A stretch of DNA of 64,000 bases. It comes from Ulota crispa. Taxonomy: Eukaryota; Streptophyta; Bryopsida; Orthotrichales; Orthotrichaceae. Shown in pieces: positions 1-10,889 of this stretch. The stretch is from NCBI GenBank assembly GCA_963920765.1, contig OY987244.1, positions 12,650,501 through 12,714,500 on the forward strand. The letters are read 5' to 3'. Positions within the stretch are counted from its first letter, which is position 1. The number at the start of each line of letters is the position of its first letter. The notes beneath the pieces are model-generated. The model saw nothing but the letters and a program-made list of their open reading frames with translations, was not told the DNA's origin and ran no database searches. The translations under genes were made by a program, and so were the position numbers.

Positions 1-364
1 TTTTTAGATCATAAAATTTGTGCTTTGAATCAGGATTATCTGGACACTACTTTAATGCGTACCAACTTAACCCGTCAAGGACGAAGGAACCATGGATTGA
101 AACTGACCAATTTGAATGATTATAATGAAAACAAATCACTTCAAATAGGGCCAAACATTATCAACACAAGTAAAGAAAATCGCATATGCTGCTTATAAAA
201 ACAAACATTACTGGAGAAAAGTAATTTCACATGTTACCGACTCAAAAGTAGGAAAAGTCTACTTCAAGAACAAAAACTGCTGGTACATATGGCAAGTGAA
301 AATGCAGATAATTTGAACAATCCGAAAGAAATCCAAGCACAAGGAAGAGGTGAAGGTCACGTAC
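1..364. other. Intron or 3' part of the rhodanese-like gene
   Basis: This AT-rich stretch follows the donor site of the last visible exon. I see no exon for the rhodanese C-terminus and no repeat. It is most likely intron sequence running out of the window. Confidence 0.5.
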
Positions 365-2854
365 AGCAGCTAGAAGTTCAGCTGCAGCCATCATCGATCG
401 GCGACCACTCTTGCAACCCTGAAATTGCAATATCCACGTTTCTGTTCAAAACCTCTGATTGGGATTCTCACACTAGCAATCTCAACAAACTCATTGATCA
501 TTGATATGACTAAACTACCTAGAGACAGTAGATATTGGCCAGAACAATGCAGTAAGCTGTTGTAAAATCCTGCAACAAAACGAGAGAGAATCTTTTTATC
601 TTGAAACAGTCTCTAAAGAGCAGAGTACTGTGTTAAAGGATGTAAAATCAACTCCATATTCCAGGATTAGGTCTGAATCGTTGCTCATAGTAACTGAGTC
701 AGAATCCAACTCAAGCATCTGACACTCACCACAATTATTTCGTCATGCTTGCCAAACTCTGCAGACACCTCCTGTAAAAATTTGTGATTCTTGCTCATGC
801 CTGAAAAACAAAATAACGTGGGAGCCGATAAGATTTATCTCTAGAGAAAACGACACATCTACGTAATAACTCAGAGTCAATACTTGTTTGTTATGCAGGT
901 TAGAACAGATTGCTGCTAATTTTTCATTTTGATACGTAACACTTACAGAGCAAAGATTCATGGTTTTAGAATGACCCATTCAATAGACCGTATTGTGAAA
1001 AATATGATCCAAACAAGATTGAATTCCTATCACTAATAGCAGTGTAAAACATTGAAAGCGTTTGTAAGAAAATCAATATTTCAACAAGAAAAGTCCTTAT
1101 ACGACCTACTCAAGACTGCTAAACAAACATGAATCTCACGCGTGGGCTTCTTGGTCCTTTAAGGATTAGGAGATAACAGCAAGAGTTCCCAGCAAAGATC
1201 CAAACCTAAGCCCTAGCTCTCCACATAAAAGGTCTACACTATTCATTGATCACACTTAATCAGAAAAAACCTAACACGGCCAGATTATTTGCTAGAGAGC
1301 CCGGAGATAAATTACTTACCAGGTCCACACTTCACGAGATAGGGAATATTTAAAGCACCTCTCACATGTCCAGCATTGAATTCTTCTACGGTCCTGTTCA
1401 AGTCCAATGCTGTTAACGTTAAATTCACATAACACCAGCTTCGCCAGTAACTATATAATCAGTTATATAAAGGATTGGGAAATCCTGGGACTCATTGAGA
1501 AACTTTCTGTCAAATATCGATCTTCACGCAAGTGTGTAGGTAAAACTGACCTGACATCCAAGCAGTGGTGACCCGCATTGATCAGCTCATGGGCAACTTG
1601 CACTGGAACGCTCCGAATTGCATGCTCACCGTGTCGTGCTGACACTTGCAATCTGGATTACATTACAAAACGTTGAACCACCCCTTTTAGAAAACTCTTC
1701 GAGCGTTTCGACGTCGTCAGATGCTAATTGGAACATAAAATACACGTCAAACTGGGGGTCATCAACTAATTGAATAATACAGGGTTTGCCTTCCTAAAGC
1801 TCATCAGGATATGCAATTTAATTACACGCGTGTGAACCTCAATATGCCAGGCAGGAATAATACCACAAGTACACAGAATCAAGAAACCCTCCATTTAAAA
1901 ATACAAAGCATGTCGTCTGTTTTACGAATCGTCCAGAGCATGAGAAAAGCAGCATATTAAATACGCCGTATACTGTGAACCTCAGGAATACGAGAGACCA
2001 AACTGATGTACATTTTTCAAATTGACGTGGTGCTTCTGACCCCTTGGAAGCTGAAAATTAGCTTACAAAAAAATTACTGCAGTGCACATTAATTTTTCAC
2101 CAATGCAATTGAACACCCACAGTTAATGGTACGTTTAGTGTACCAGAAGCCACATGCAAACACGCGATCACGGTTCATACTCGCAAGCTCAAATCTCTAC
2201 TGGATTTCAAGCATCAAATGTTTACAGCAACAGCGAACAAGAAAATTGCCTGTGGAAGGGCATTGCTATGGAACACATGGAGCTCATCTGAAGAACCGCG
2301 ATCAACACAATCAAAAGACATGAATCCACTATACTCCGTTTCAACTTCGATGACCATCCCCCCGGAGTCAGCAGAGCCCTAAAATATATCTTAACCAGAA
2401 ATCACACCCTCACAGAAAACAACGTGCCAGACCTAAACATTAACAAACTCGTTGACCTCACATTGGCTTGTCATCTTTCAAAATATCCTACACTCCAAAA
2501 AGAAGGGCATCGGTAGATGCCAGAAACTACAACACAGCAATGCTTGTGAAGATCGTGAAGTCACCTACATCCGTAGAAGCCCTCTAATTCAAGTAATTCC
2601 ACCTTCACCATCCATCGACAAAGATTTGGAAAGACAGAGCAGCATCAATACAGAGATCAAACACACCTTGAGACTCGATCGAACTTATACTGAACCGACG
2701 CTTTCTTGAAAGAATCAATCGCACTCCTTCGGAAAAAATTCGCACGCGCCGCGGCTTTAGGGAACGCATCCTCGGGAGCGCAAAGACGTGACGAAGTCGA
2801 CGCCTCGTTTTGGACTGCCAACGGCGGTCGGATGCTAGCGCTTAAGAGCGACAT
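365..2854 (-). CDS. Rhodanese-like domain sulfurtransferase, plastid-targeted type (3' end outside window)
   Basis: Five exons can be joined in frame on the minus strand: 2854-2691, 1652-1551, 1393-1320, 800-730 and 418-365, each with GT-AG borders. They give 155 residues. Residues 1-55 are rich in Ser, Ala and Arg with few acids (begins MSLLSASIRPPLAVQ), like a chloroplast transit peptide. The rhodanese domain follows: VPVQVAHELINAGHHCLDVR, then EEFNAGHVRGALNIPY, and the active-site loop CKSGRR (Cys139), which fits CxxGxR. Family knowledge: these proteins carry sulfur as a persulfide on that Cys; plant single-domain members include the senescence/dark-induced STR proteins. The usual C-terminal stretch with a glycine pair and a tryptophan is not in bases 1-364, so one or more exons lie beyond the window start. 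The start Met is the first in an exon whose phase fits exon 2. Physiological substrate is unknown. Confidence 0.88.
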
Positions 2855-2977
2855 ACTTGGACGACGCGATTCAAGCTATATAACTCAGAAAGAACTGCAT
2901 GTACAAAAAAACAAACAATTAAAAAAAATAAGCACCAAATTAATTCCAGTCCAAAGACTTGTGCTAGAAATTCTCCT

Positions 2978-3297
2978 CCAGTGCGAACAAACAAAATCTC
3001 AAAAACAATGAAACCAATAAAAACTCCACTCTCACAACCAAATCATCTCCAGCAAGCCAATCAACCCTCACAGATTGCAAAACAAAACTCCAGAATCAAA
3101 AAAACAGGCAAGCAAGAGCTCAATACTCAAGGCCTCCAGTGCAAACACAGAAAAACTCAAAAACAATGAAAAACCGAAAAAAATCCTCTCTCACAACCAA
3201 ATCATCTCCAGCAAGCCAATCAATCCTCACAGTTTGCAAATTAAAACTTCATAATCAAAGTACAGGCAAGCAAGAGCTCAATACTGACGGCCTCCAG
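2978..3297. repeat. Two tandem copies of a 160-bp repeat upstream of the rhodanese gene
   Basis: Copies at about 2978-3138 and 3139-3297 share a CAAATCATCTCCAGCAAGCC core and both end at GGCCTCCA. They are A- and C-rich on the plus strand. They lie 120-440 bp upstream of the rhodanese start codon, so they may sit in its promoter or 5' UTR. Confidence 0.75.
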
Positions 3298-3720
3298 TAA
3301 AGCAAACATAAGTAAGTTAAGCCGCAAAGAGAAGTTCAAAAGCGCAGAAGCTCAAATTAAATCGTCAGGACACCAATAGCACCAGAAAAACGCCGATGAA
3401 GCTCGAGGAGACGCCGTTTTCAGAAGCGCCTGGATTGAAGCAAAGCTAAAGATATTTCCGAAGAGCTTACGAGATGGATCAGTAGAAGGAAAGGCGTGAT
3501 CAGGCCTCCAGTAAAGCGAACACAAGTAAGTTAAGCCGCAAAGAGAAGTTCGAAAAGTTCAAAAGCTCAAGAGTTCAAATTATACCGTCTGGACACCAAA
3601 AAGCACCAGAAAAACGCCGTTCAAGCTCGAGGAGACGTCGTTTTCACAAGCGCCTGGATAGAAGCAAAGCTAAAGAGATTCCGAAGAGCTTGCGAGATGG
3701 ATCAGTAGAAGCTAAGGCGA
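3298..3720 (+). repeat. Two tandem copies of a 210-bp unit carrying a conserved open frame
   Basis: Units at about 3298-3510 and 3511-3720 start GTAAAGC(A/G)AACA(T/C)AAGTAAG and contain a peptide frame with the core VVFTSAWIEAKLKRF (second copy) or AVFRSAWIEAKLKIF (first copy). The second copy is open from about 3532 to 3690; the first carries a one-base shift in the upstream half. A third copy lies at 21275-21450 upstream of the HAM gene. I do not recognise the peptide. It could be an ancient gene fragment or an upstream exon spread by duplication. Confidence 0.6.
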
Positions 3721-3959
3721 GAAAGAGAGCAAAAAGGTGCGCGGAATATATGAGAACCTCGGTGCTCCGCAAAGTAATGCTACAGCAAGGGTTTCATTCG
3801 GAAGAGATGGTCGAGACGGTCCATAAATTTTTCTTTACTTTCGGGCAGGTGCCCGAAACGGTCGACAACTTTTTCTTTCATTTCAGGCAGGTGCCCGAGA
3901 CGATCGATAACTTTTTCTCCTGCCCGAGGATGGTACGTAAACGGCAGATGGATAAATAG
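3690..3959 (+). CDS. Unrecognised 89-codon open frame, possible gene fragment
   Basis: The frame continues the tandem unit before it. Its N-terminal 35 residues are very basic (KARKRAKRCAEYMR). Its second half is built from a DNA repeat of about 55 bp (3810-3940) that gives three versions of a peptide such as GQVPETVDNFFF. The basic half aligns by eye with a frame at 21420-21500 (RRYLRIRKLRK against CAEYMRTSVLRK). No start context, splice partner or known domain was found, so it may be a decayed gene. Confidence 0.3.
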   Translation: MRDGSVEAKARKRAKRCAEYMRTSVLRKVMLQQGFHSEEMVETVHKFFFTFGQVPETVDNFFFHFRQVPETIDNFFSCPRMVRKRQMDK

Positions 3960-4251
3960 GACAGTACCGAGTGAGGGGCGGGACTGCCATGTCAGCTACT
4001 GGGAGAGAGCGAGCGGCAGGTGTGTCAGAGTGGGTTGGCGTTATCCATGATACCTTTACGGGATGCTGACATGGACTATTCTATCCCACCTTTTCAGGGG
4101 AGGGCCCTGACTACATTCAATGAGCTTGATTGAATGAAAGGTGACTGGGACTTGGGAGCGGTGGTTCATTCAAGAGGCCCGGGAACCAGTCCGGGAAGTA
4201 CCGGCCATAGCCCGGGAAGTTTTTTTAAGCTTAACCCCAAAAGGGCCCTCG
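3960..4251. other. GC-richer spacer, no gene seen
   Basis: A short, more GC-rich stretch between the tandem units and the first TTAA element. It includes a TTAACCCCAAAAGGG motif at about 4228 that may be a remnant end of another TTAA element. No open frame of note. Confidence 0.4.
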
Positions 4252-5563
4252 GTCGACCCCTAATCCCGAAAGGACCAACTGTCCCTTTGAGGGACAAATG
4301 GATTTTAAATGGATTTTGGGTATGTACCTATAGCTAATTTGCTTTTTGTGATTTTTTGAAACTTTTAATGTAGGTGGGGAATTCAAAAACCTACGTGTGC
4401 ATTTAATTTTTTCTTCATTCCGACATTTATTGAAGAAGTTATGCATGAATTTCTGAAAAAGGGGAAGGGCGTGCAGCCCAAAAAAAAATCAAAATTGCAA
4501 GTTTTAAAATAAAAATTTGAAATTGGTTCTTTGGATTTATACAAATGTGAAAATCTTTGAATCATTCAATTTTGATTGATGAGATAAAAGTTATGAGAAG
4601 TTTTAGTTTGCGGGTAGGTATGAGACTCCCAAACCTCCATTCTTTTTGCCCCTTGTAAAATTTGTTACTTTACTTTTTTGAGCTCTTTGTGTATTTATTT
4701 ATTTGACTTTTTTTTTTCCAAGTTGTGGTAGACTAAGATTCCTTGGATTTTACCATTTGGATACAAGTAATTCAGATTTCTCAATTTTACATAAATCCTT
4801 CAATTTAGCCTAGTGTGAGGTAGAAGGCTTGAAAACCGTCCAAGCTCTAAAATTGCTCACCCTCCAAAGTGTTCTCACTCTGTACATATATTTTTCATAG
4901 ATTTCTAAAATGTACAAGGGGTGTACATTTAAGGAGGTGAATGGATATAGAGCCCTATGCTGCTTCAGCTTCAAATTTTCATAACTAATTCTACAAAACT
5001 CCAAAAAATATGAAACAACTTGGGTTAGATGTCAATTCTTCTTATCTTTTAAGGAAATTTTACTAAAAAATGTTTTCAGAAGTTCTACCTCCCCAAAATT
5101 CAATTTCAGCCCTTAGATGGTTAGTTTTCGAGCCTTCTACCTTATATGCAAATTTCATGGCCTTACGGCATTGCAAGATTTTACAAAGTATGATTCACAC
5201 CTCTACGGCTCTACTTCATTTGAAAATTCTCCCACATTTACCTAATTTGATCTTCTACATGAGAAAAATGAACCTCAACTTTGCGTAGAGCAATTTTTTT
5301 GATATAGGAGCCATCAAAGGCTTCTAAAATTTTTGGGTAGTAGGGAAAAAAACTTTTGTTTTCACTTCAGATGTCAATATCTCACTCATCTACTTCTAGA
5401 ATGTGATGAAATTTTTCCCACTAGTACCTCCCATAGTCTAGAGCAAGATCTTATAGTTGAATTTTCAAAAAAACTTTTTTTCCTACCTTTCTATGCATTC
5501 CCCCAAAAGTGACAACTTTCAATGATTTTCAAAGAAAAAAGGGCTTGGCTCTTTAGGGGCTAA
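4252..5563. mobile_element. TTAA element T1 (piggyBac-like non-autonomous, about 1.3 kb)
   Basis: The left end reads ACCCCTAATCCCGAAAGGACC and the right end GGCTCTTTAGGGGCTAA, a decayed version of the family ends. The interior matches T20 (61215-62341) closely, including GAGAAGTTTTAGTTTGCGGG. A family L MITE is nested at about 4803-5143. No transposase frame was seen. Confidence 0.65.
4803..5143. mobile_element. Family L MITE nested in T1
   Basis: Ends are GAGGTAGAAGGCTTGAAAAC and, inverted, TAGTTTTCGAGCCTTCTACC. The related element T20 lacks this insert at the same place. Two relatives lie near 12560-12960 and 35335-35590, recognised by the shared CAGTTTCAGCCCTTAGATG segment. Confidence 0.65.
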
Positions 5564-5791
5564 GAGAGAAAAAGGAGAACATTCTTTATTTTTATAGGCC
5601 TAGTCGAGAGTATACTCTACACAACCAGTTGGCCCAAGAGAATGTAGGATATTAGCCGATTAAGCTAAAAAAAACTCTCAAGACTGTAAGCAGGCCAAGC
5701 TATGCAGACCATAGAAATGGGGGGTGGTAGGTCTATGGAGTCAATATGGCAATGCGTGACGTCATAAGGGCAAGGCAAGGTGTCACCACTC
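5564..5791. other. Spacer between T1 and T2, nothing recognised
   Basis: About 230 bp with no open frame or repeat that I can place. Confidence 0.4.
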
Positions 5792-7459
5792 TTAACCCCT
5801 CAAGGCCCAAGCAACGTATTTTGAGCTGTCTGGTGATTTTGGGCAGGTCACAACAAATGGATTTAGCATTTTTATTTTATTTTGTTTTCACACATGAAGT
5901 ACCCAAGGAGTAGCTTTTAGGCCAAACAATTTTCAAAACTTTTGACTACATGGTTCAAAAGTTATTGCATGATTTGTTGTTTTCTTTGCTTCTCAAGGCA
6001 GCCCGGGCAACTCAAAAACTTCTTTAAAAATGACTTTTCAAGTTTGTTTGTTTGTTTTTAAATTGGTTCTTTAGACCTACATATAGGTGGGAAGTTTTGA
6101 ATCATTCAATTTCCACTAATGAGATGAAAGTTATGAGAAGTTTTAGTTTGCGAGTAGATTGACTCCATACCTACCCGCAAACTAAAACTTCTCATAACTT
6201 TCATCTCATTAGTGGAAATTGAATGATTCAAAGCTTCCCACCTATATGTAGGTCTAAAGAACCAATTTAAAAACAAACAAACAAACTTGTAAAGTCATTT
6301 TTAAAGAAGTTTTTGAGCTGCCCGGGCTGCATTGACAAGCAAAAAAAACAACAAATCATGCAATAACTTTCGAACCATGTAGTCAAAAGTTATAAAAATT
6401 GTTGGGCCTTAACCCCTAAAGGACCATGGCCTTTATTTTGTCAAAAGACACTTAGAACTACCACTTCTACGGCAAAGAGTAAAAAAGTTTGAAAATTGGT
6501 CTTTTTGCATAATTGACCGTAGGATCTTCTACTAGATTTGTATAAGAATGTGTCATCCAAAACTTAAAAACCTAACTAGCATAGATTGCAAGATATTTGC
6601 ATTTAAAGTATAAAAAACAAATTTTTTTGTACCTTGCACGACTAGATTATTTGACTTTAGACTTTTTCAATTTAATTTTTTGCACCATGGAGTTTTGAGG
6701 TTTATTTTTTTATGCTGGGGAATTGAATTGAGAATCTTTGGAAAAAAACCAAAACAAAAATTACTTAATTTTCATTCTTTAAAAAAACCTTAGGTAGAAG
6801 AAGGTATGAGATTGAACAAAAACTTAAATTGCTAATAACCTTGCAATGGAATTGAAACTCAATAATTCCAATGGTGAGGTTGTTCTAGGAAGAAAACTTC
6901 ACCTTCTCCAACAACTTTTTTTGAAAAAGTGTTAAGCTTCCATTCCAAAATGAACTGTATAAGTTATTTTTTCAAGAGGATGCTTGAATTACCCAAAAAC
7001 AAGATTGTCCATAACTTTCTCATAACTAGTCCAAATGGAATGAATCAAAGCTTCAAATGTAAACGAAGATATAATCTACAAGGGGAAAAAAATTTAATTA
7101 AATTTTTGTAATTTTTTTTTGCTGCCTGGACCCCCAAATTTTACTTATTTGGGTATAACTTTTGCTCCTTGGCATTGATTGGAATAAAAATTATATTCCC
7201 CAAAAGCTAATGTGTTTTTCTATCTTTAAAAAAAGTTTCAAAAAATTAGGACAAAAAATGAGGCCGTAGGTACTTGCCCAAAATCTCATTTGTCCCCTGA
7301 ACAAACAATGGTCCTTTAGGGGTTAGAGCTACTCCTTGGGTACTTCATGTGTGAAAATAAAATAAAAACAAATGCAAAATCCATTTATTGTGACCTGCCC
7401 AAGATCACTAGACAGCTGTCACAGCTCAAGATATGCTCTGTGGACCTTGAGAAGGTTAA
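5792..7459. mobile_element. TTAA foldback element T2, interrupted by T3
   Basis: Begins TTAACCCCTCAAGGCCCAAG and ends CCTTGAGAAGGTTAA. Apart from the insertion at 6409-7326, it is a giant inverted repeat: the left arm (5792 to about 6160) is mirrored by 6170-6408 plus 7327-7459, with a centre near 6165. Arms are about 370 nt and nearly identical by eye (for example TTCTCATAACTTTCATCTCA in the right arm). The inner parts of both arms match one end region of T1 and T20, so both halves seem to descend from the same end of such an element. Confidence 0.85.
6409..7326. mobile_element. TTAA element T3 nested in T2
   Basis: Starts TTAACCCCTAAAGGACCATG and ends GGTCCTTTAGGGGTTAG. It splits the right arm of T2 at a TTAA; the left arm and the paralog T4 show the unfilled site (CCTTAAAGCTACTCC on the matching strand). 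The 918-bp body is shared, in inverted orientation, with T17 (53410-54333), including AGACACTTAGAACTACCACT near the left end. No transposase. Confidence 0.9.
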
Positions 7460-7461
7460 AG

Positions 7462-7893
7462 CAGGCCTCTTTAATTTATGTTTTTTCATAAATTAACAAA
7501 TTAGCCTAATGTATGCACATCATGAAAGTTAATTTGTGTATTGTCATAAATTAACAAACTTATTTTTCATATTTGCATATTTGATATCATATTAATTGTG
7601 ACAAAACACCAAATTGTTTGCATTGCGACACCCCTTCAAGTGAGAGGTTAGTTAGCAATTTACAATGCTCATTTTTTTGAAAGTTTAAGAATAGAGAAGT
7701 AAAATTCAACTCTGGCCATGCTAAGGAACATGGTGACCTTGCTGCCACAAAAATTGTAAAGTGACTACAATGTGACATATGCCAAGTGCAAACTTTTTTT
7801 TATAGAGAAGTGGGCTTAAGTTATGCACATTGTCAAGGGTTAATTTGTTAGTTTGTGCATTTATTTTTAGAAAACGTAAATTAAAGAGGCCTG
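7462..7893. mobile_element. hAT-like MITE with perfect 8-bp duplication
   Basis: Terminal inverted repeats are CAGGCCTCTTTAATTTA and its exact complement. The element is flanked on both sides by GGTTAAAG (7454-7461 and 7894-7901). An 8-bp duplication with CAGG-type ends is typical of hAT elements. It landed on the terminal TTAA of T2. Length 432 bp, no coding capacity. Confidence 0.92.
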
Positions 7894-7930
7894 GGTTAAA
7901 GACTCGCCCAAATTTGGCCTGGCTCTTCAA

Positions 7931-8120
7931 GGTCGGTAATTAGGTTTTCTGGGTTGGTGATTGATTATCCAAGGTTGGTAATTGGTTATCCAAGGTTGGT
8001 AATTGGTTATCCAAGTTTGGTAATTGGTTATCCAAGTTTGGTAATTGGTTATCCAAGGTTGGTAATTGGTTCTCCAGGTTGCTGATTGGTTCTTTAGTGT
8101 TGCTAATCGGTATACCAAGG
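7931..8120. repeat. 21-bp minisatellite, about nine units
   Basis: Head-to-tail units with the consensus GGTTGGTAATTGGTTATCC plus AA. The central units are nearly identical; those at the edges are diverged (GGTTCTTTAG and the like). Confidence 0.9.
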
Positions 8121-8216
8121 ATTTAATTACTGGTCACTTTCATGTGAGTAGGGAGAAAACATGTGAAAAAGTAGCTTAGCATTTATATTGATTATCTCTT
8201 CCACTAGTCAGAGAGG

Positions 8217-8487
8217 TTTTTTATTTTTTATTTTTTTTATTTTTTTATTTTTTTATTTTTTTATTTTTTTATTTTTTTATTTTTTTATTTTTTTATTTTT
8301 TTATTTTTTTATTTTTTTATTTTTTTATTTTTTTATTTTTTTATTTTTTTATTTTTTTATTTTTTTATTTTTTTATTTTTTTATTTTTTTATTTTTTTAT
8401 TTTTTTATTTTTTTATTTTTTTATTTTTTTATTTTTTTATTTTTTTATTTTTTTATTTTTTTATTTTTTTATTTTTTTATTTTTTTA

Positions 8488-8531
<44 letters not shown>

Positions 8532-8540
8532 ATTTTTTGT
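8217..8540. repeat. Heptamer microsatellite (TTTTTTA)n
   Basis: About 40 nearly perfect TTTTTTA units, then alternating TTTTTA and TTTTTTA units from about 8485. The 118-codon open frame across it (FIFLFFY repeats) is an artefact of the seven-base period. Confidence 0.97.
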
Positions 8541-8569
8541 CTAATTGTTGTTCTTATTTTTTAATGCTT

Positions 8570-9321
8570 TTAACCCCTAAAGGCCCAAGCAATATTTTTT
8601 GGCAACATAGCAATTTTGGGCAGCTCACTACAAATGGGATTTTCATTTTTTTCTTTGAAATTTTCACACATGATGTGCTAGAGGAGTAGCTTTAAGGTTC
8701 AACAATTTTCATAACTTTTGACTACATGACTTAGAAGTTGTTGCATGATATGTTGTTTTCTTTGCTCAGCGGGCAATCTGGGCAAATCAAAAAACTTCTT
8801 TAAAAATTACATTTTTTTGAATTTTTTTTGAAATTGGTTCTTTAGATTTATATATATATATATATATGAAAAATTTTGAATCATACAATTCCAATTTATG
8901 AGGTGAAAGTTATGAGAAGTTTTAGATTGTGAGTAGGTGTGGTTTTTAGAGAGACTCCATACCTACCCACAAACTAAAACTTCTCATTACTTTCACCTCA
9001 TAAATCAAAATTGAATGATTCAAAGCCTCTCACATATACATAAATCTAAAGAACTAATTTCAAAACAAAAATAAAAAAAGTATAATTTTTAAAGAAATTT
9101 TTTAATCTACCTCGAGTGCCCGTCAAACAAAGAAAACAACATATCATGCAACAACTTTTGAGCCATGTAGTCAAAAGTTGTGAAAATTGTTGAACTTTAA
9201 AGCTACTCCTTGGACACATCATGTGTCGAAATTTCAAAGAAAAAAATGAAAACTCCAGCTATAGTGAGCTACTCAAAATTGCTATGTTGCCAAAAAACAC
9301 TACTTGGGCCTTTAGGGTTAA
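8570..9321. mobile_element. TTAA foldback element T4, paralog of T2
   Basis: Starts TTAACCCCTAAAGGCCCAAG and ends TTGGGCCTTTAGGGTTAA. The two halves are inverted copies meeting near 8946, with about 360-nt arms. Arm content matches T2 at lower identity. It carries no insert, so it supplies the empty-site reference for T3. A (TA)n tract sits in the left arm near 8850. Confidence 0.9.
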
Positions 9322-10889
9322 CTACAAGGGAACCCTGTCAATTTGGACATTTTCATATATTCAAACATGCCAATTAGGATGTTTTTTTATTTATTAATTT
9401 GGACATCTTTTTGTCAATTTGAACACATTTAGTCAATTTGAACATGACAATTTAGACAATTTTTGTTGTAGTTCATTTCTTTTACTTCTTCTTTGCATTT
9501 TTTCATCCTATAATTGTAAATGTATGCATGAAAACCAATTGCAACGACAGTAAGGCATTTGACAATTGTCTCCACTATATTGTTGATTGTGTATTTTGAT
9601 TGTTTCAAGCGCTATCAATTATATGCGTTGTTTGATCAAGATACAACACAAATATTAAACTTCAAGCTTACAACTATTTGAAATAAAATTGATATTAATA
9701 ATAATTTAATGAAGTGGATTAAAATTTTCAGAGTATTTAAAATTTGGAAATTTCAAGGATCCTAGGAACAATATGCAATTCTGCTTGTGCTTATGCAATT
9801 GAGTATTAATTATACTGTGGCTGTTGGCGTAGCGACTTTTGTTAATGAAGATTCCTATGATTATGCAAGGCAACCACTTCTAGTAACATCCAAATTTACC
9901 ATGATTTTGATTCTGAAAATGTCTTAATTTTGTTGGCTCTTGTTGGAAAATGAAAGATCTCAAATTTTTGGCATGTGTTTTGTGAACATTGAGTGTATCA
10001 ACAATGAATGTTGAACAGGTTAATAGGTGTATTACAAACCAGCTCTACACAGTACTTTCAAAAAAAAGTATGGGTCTAGTGTACTTATTTTTATATTTAC
10101 ATGGAAGCTCACTTCAAGAAGAGTTATGTTGCACAATTTATGATTAGATAAGTTGCAAAAAGTTAATAAGCATAATTAGTATAAAAGGGAGGACCACTTT
10201 ACACTAAAATTTACTTGAGATCAAGGAAACTCATTAATTGAGCAATCTTGATAGTGAAGAGTCAAAAATTGATCCTAAGAGCTTTAAATTAGGAAGTGGG
10301 ATCAACAATATAAAAATGACATAGAGTCTTCATAGTGCCACTTTGGCACCAAATTTTTATGATCCCAAGTTTCTCATCCCAATAAAATACTCCTCTCATT
10401 TCCTCAAACCAAACCTCCATCTTGGAACCAAGTGTATCTTAACCCCTCATTGCCTAAGCCAACACTTTTGTCCCCAACTCCTGTCTTATTTGAGAATCAC
10501 AACAACAAAATAAAATATATTTTGAACATTCTCATTGGTGAAGAAAGTTCATTGAAGTTGAAAAAGAACTTGATGTTTGGAATGTATCTGATTTAGGATA
10601 ATGTCCAAATACATTCCGAATACCAAGTACCTTTTAAATTTCATAAATTCAAAATTCTCTACTTTTTCCTCCTTCCCTCCTATTTGCTTGTTTTCCCATT
10701 TTCTCTCTTTTCCTCTCCTTTGTTGGATGCTTTAAGAGTGTCCCACTTTTAGGACTACATTTACTTGCTTCTTGTAAAGTTGTTTCAAGACTTTCTAAAA
10801 AAATTGCAACATTCAAATTGAACTTATAATTAGTTCCAAATCCTTGTAACTAGGTCTAGGAGGCAAAATCAACATACATAATAATATAT
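9322..10889. other. AT-rich intergenic DNA, no gene
   Basis: Contains a cluster of short repeats built on AATTTGGACAT and AATTTGAACA at about 9340-9460. No credible open frame, no element ends that I could pair. Confidence 0.5.

Noticed and set aside
8188-8544. 118-codon open frame rich in Phe, Ile, Leu and Tyr
   Set aside because: It is the translation of the (TTTTTTA)n array; the seven-base period yields a repeating heptapeptide without stops.
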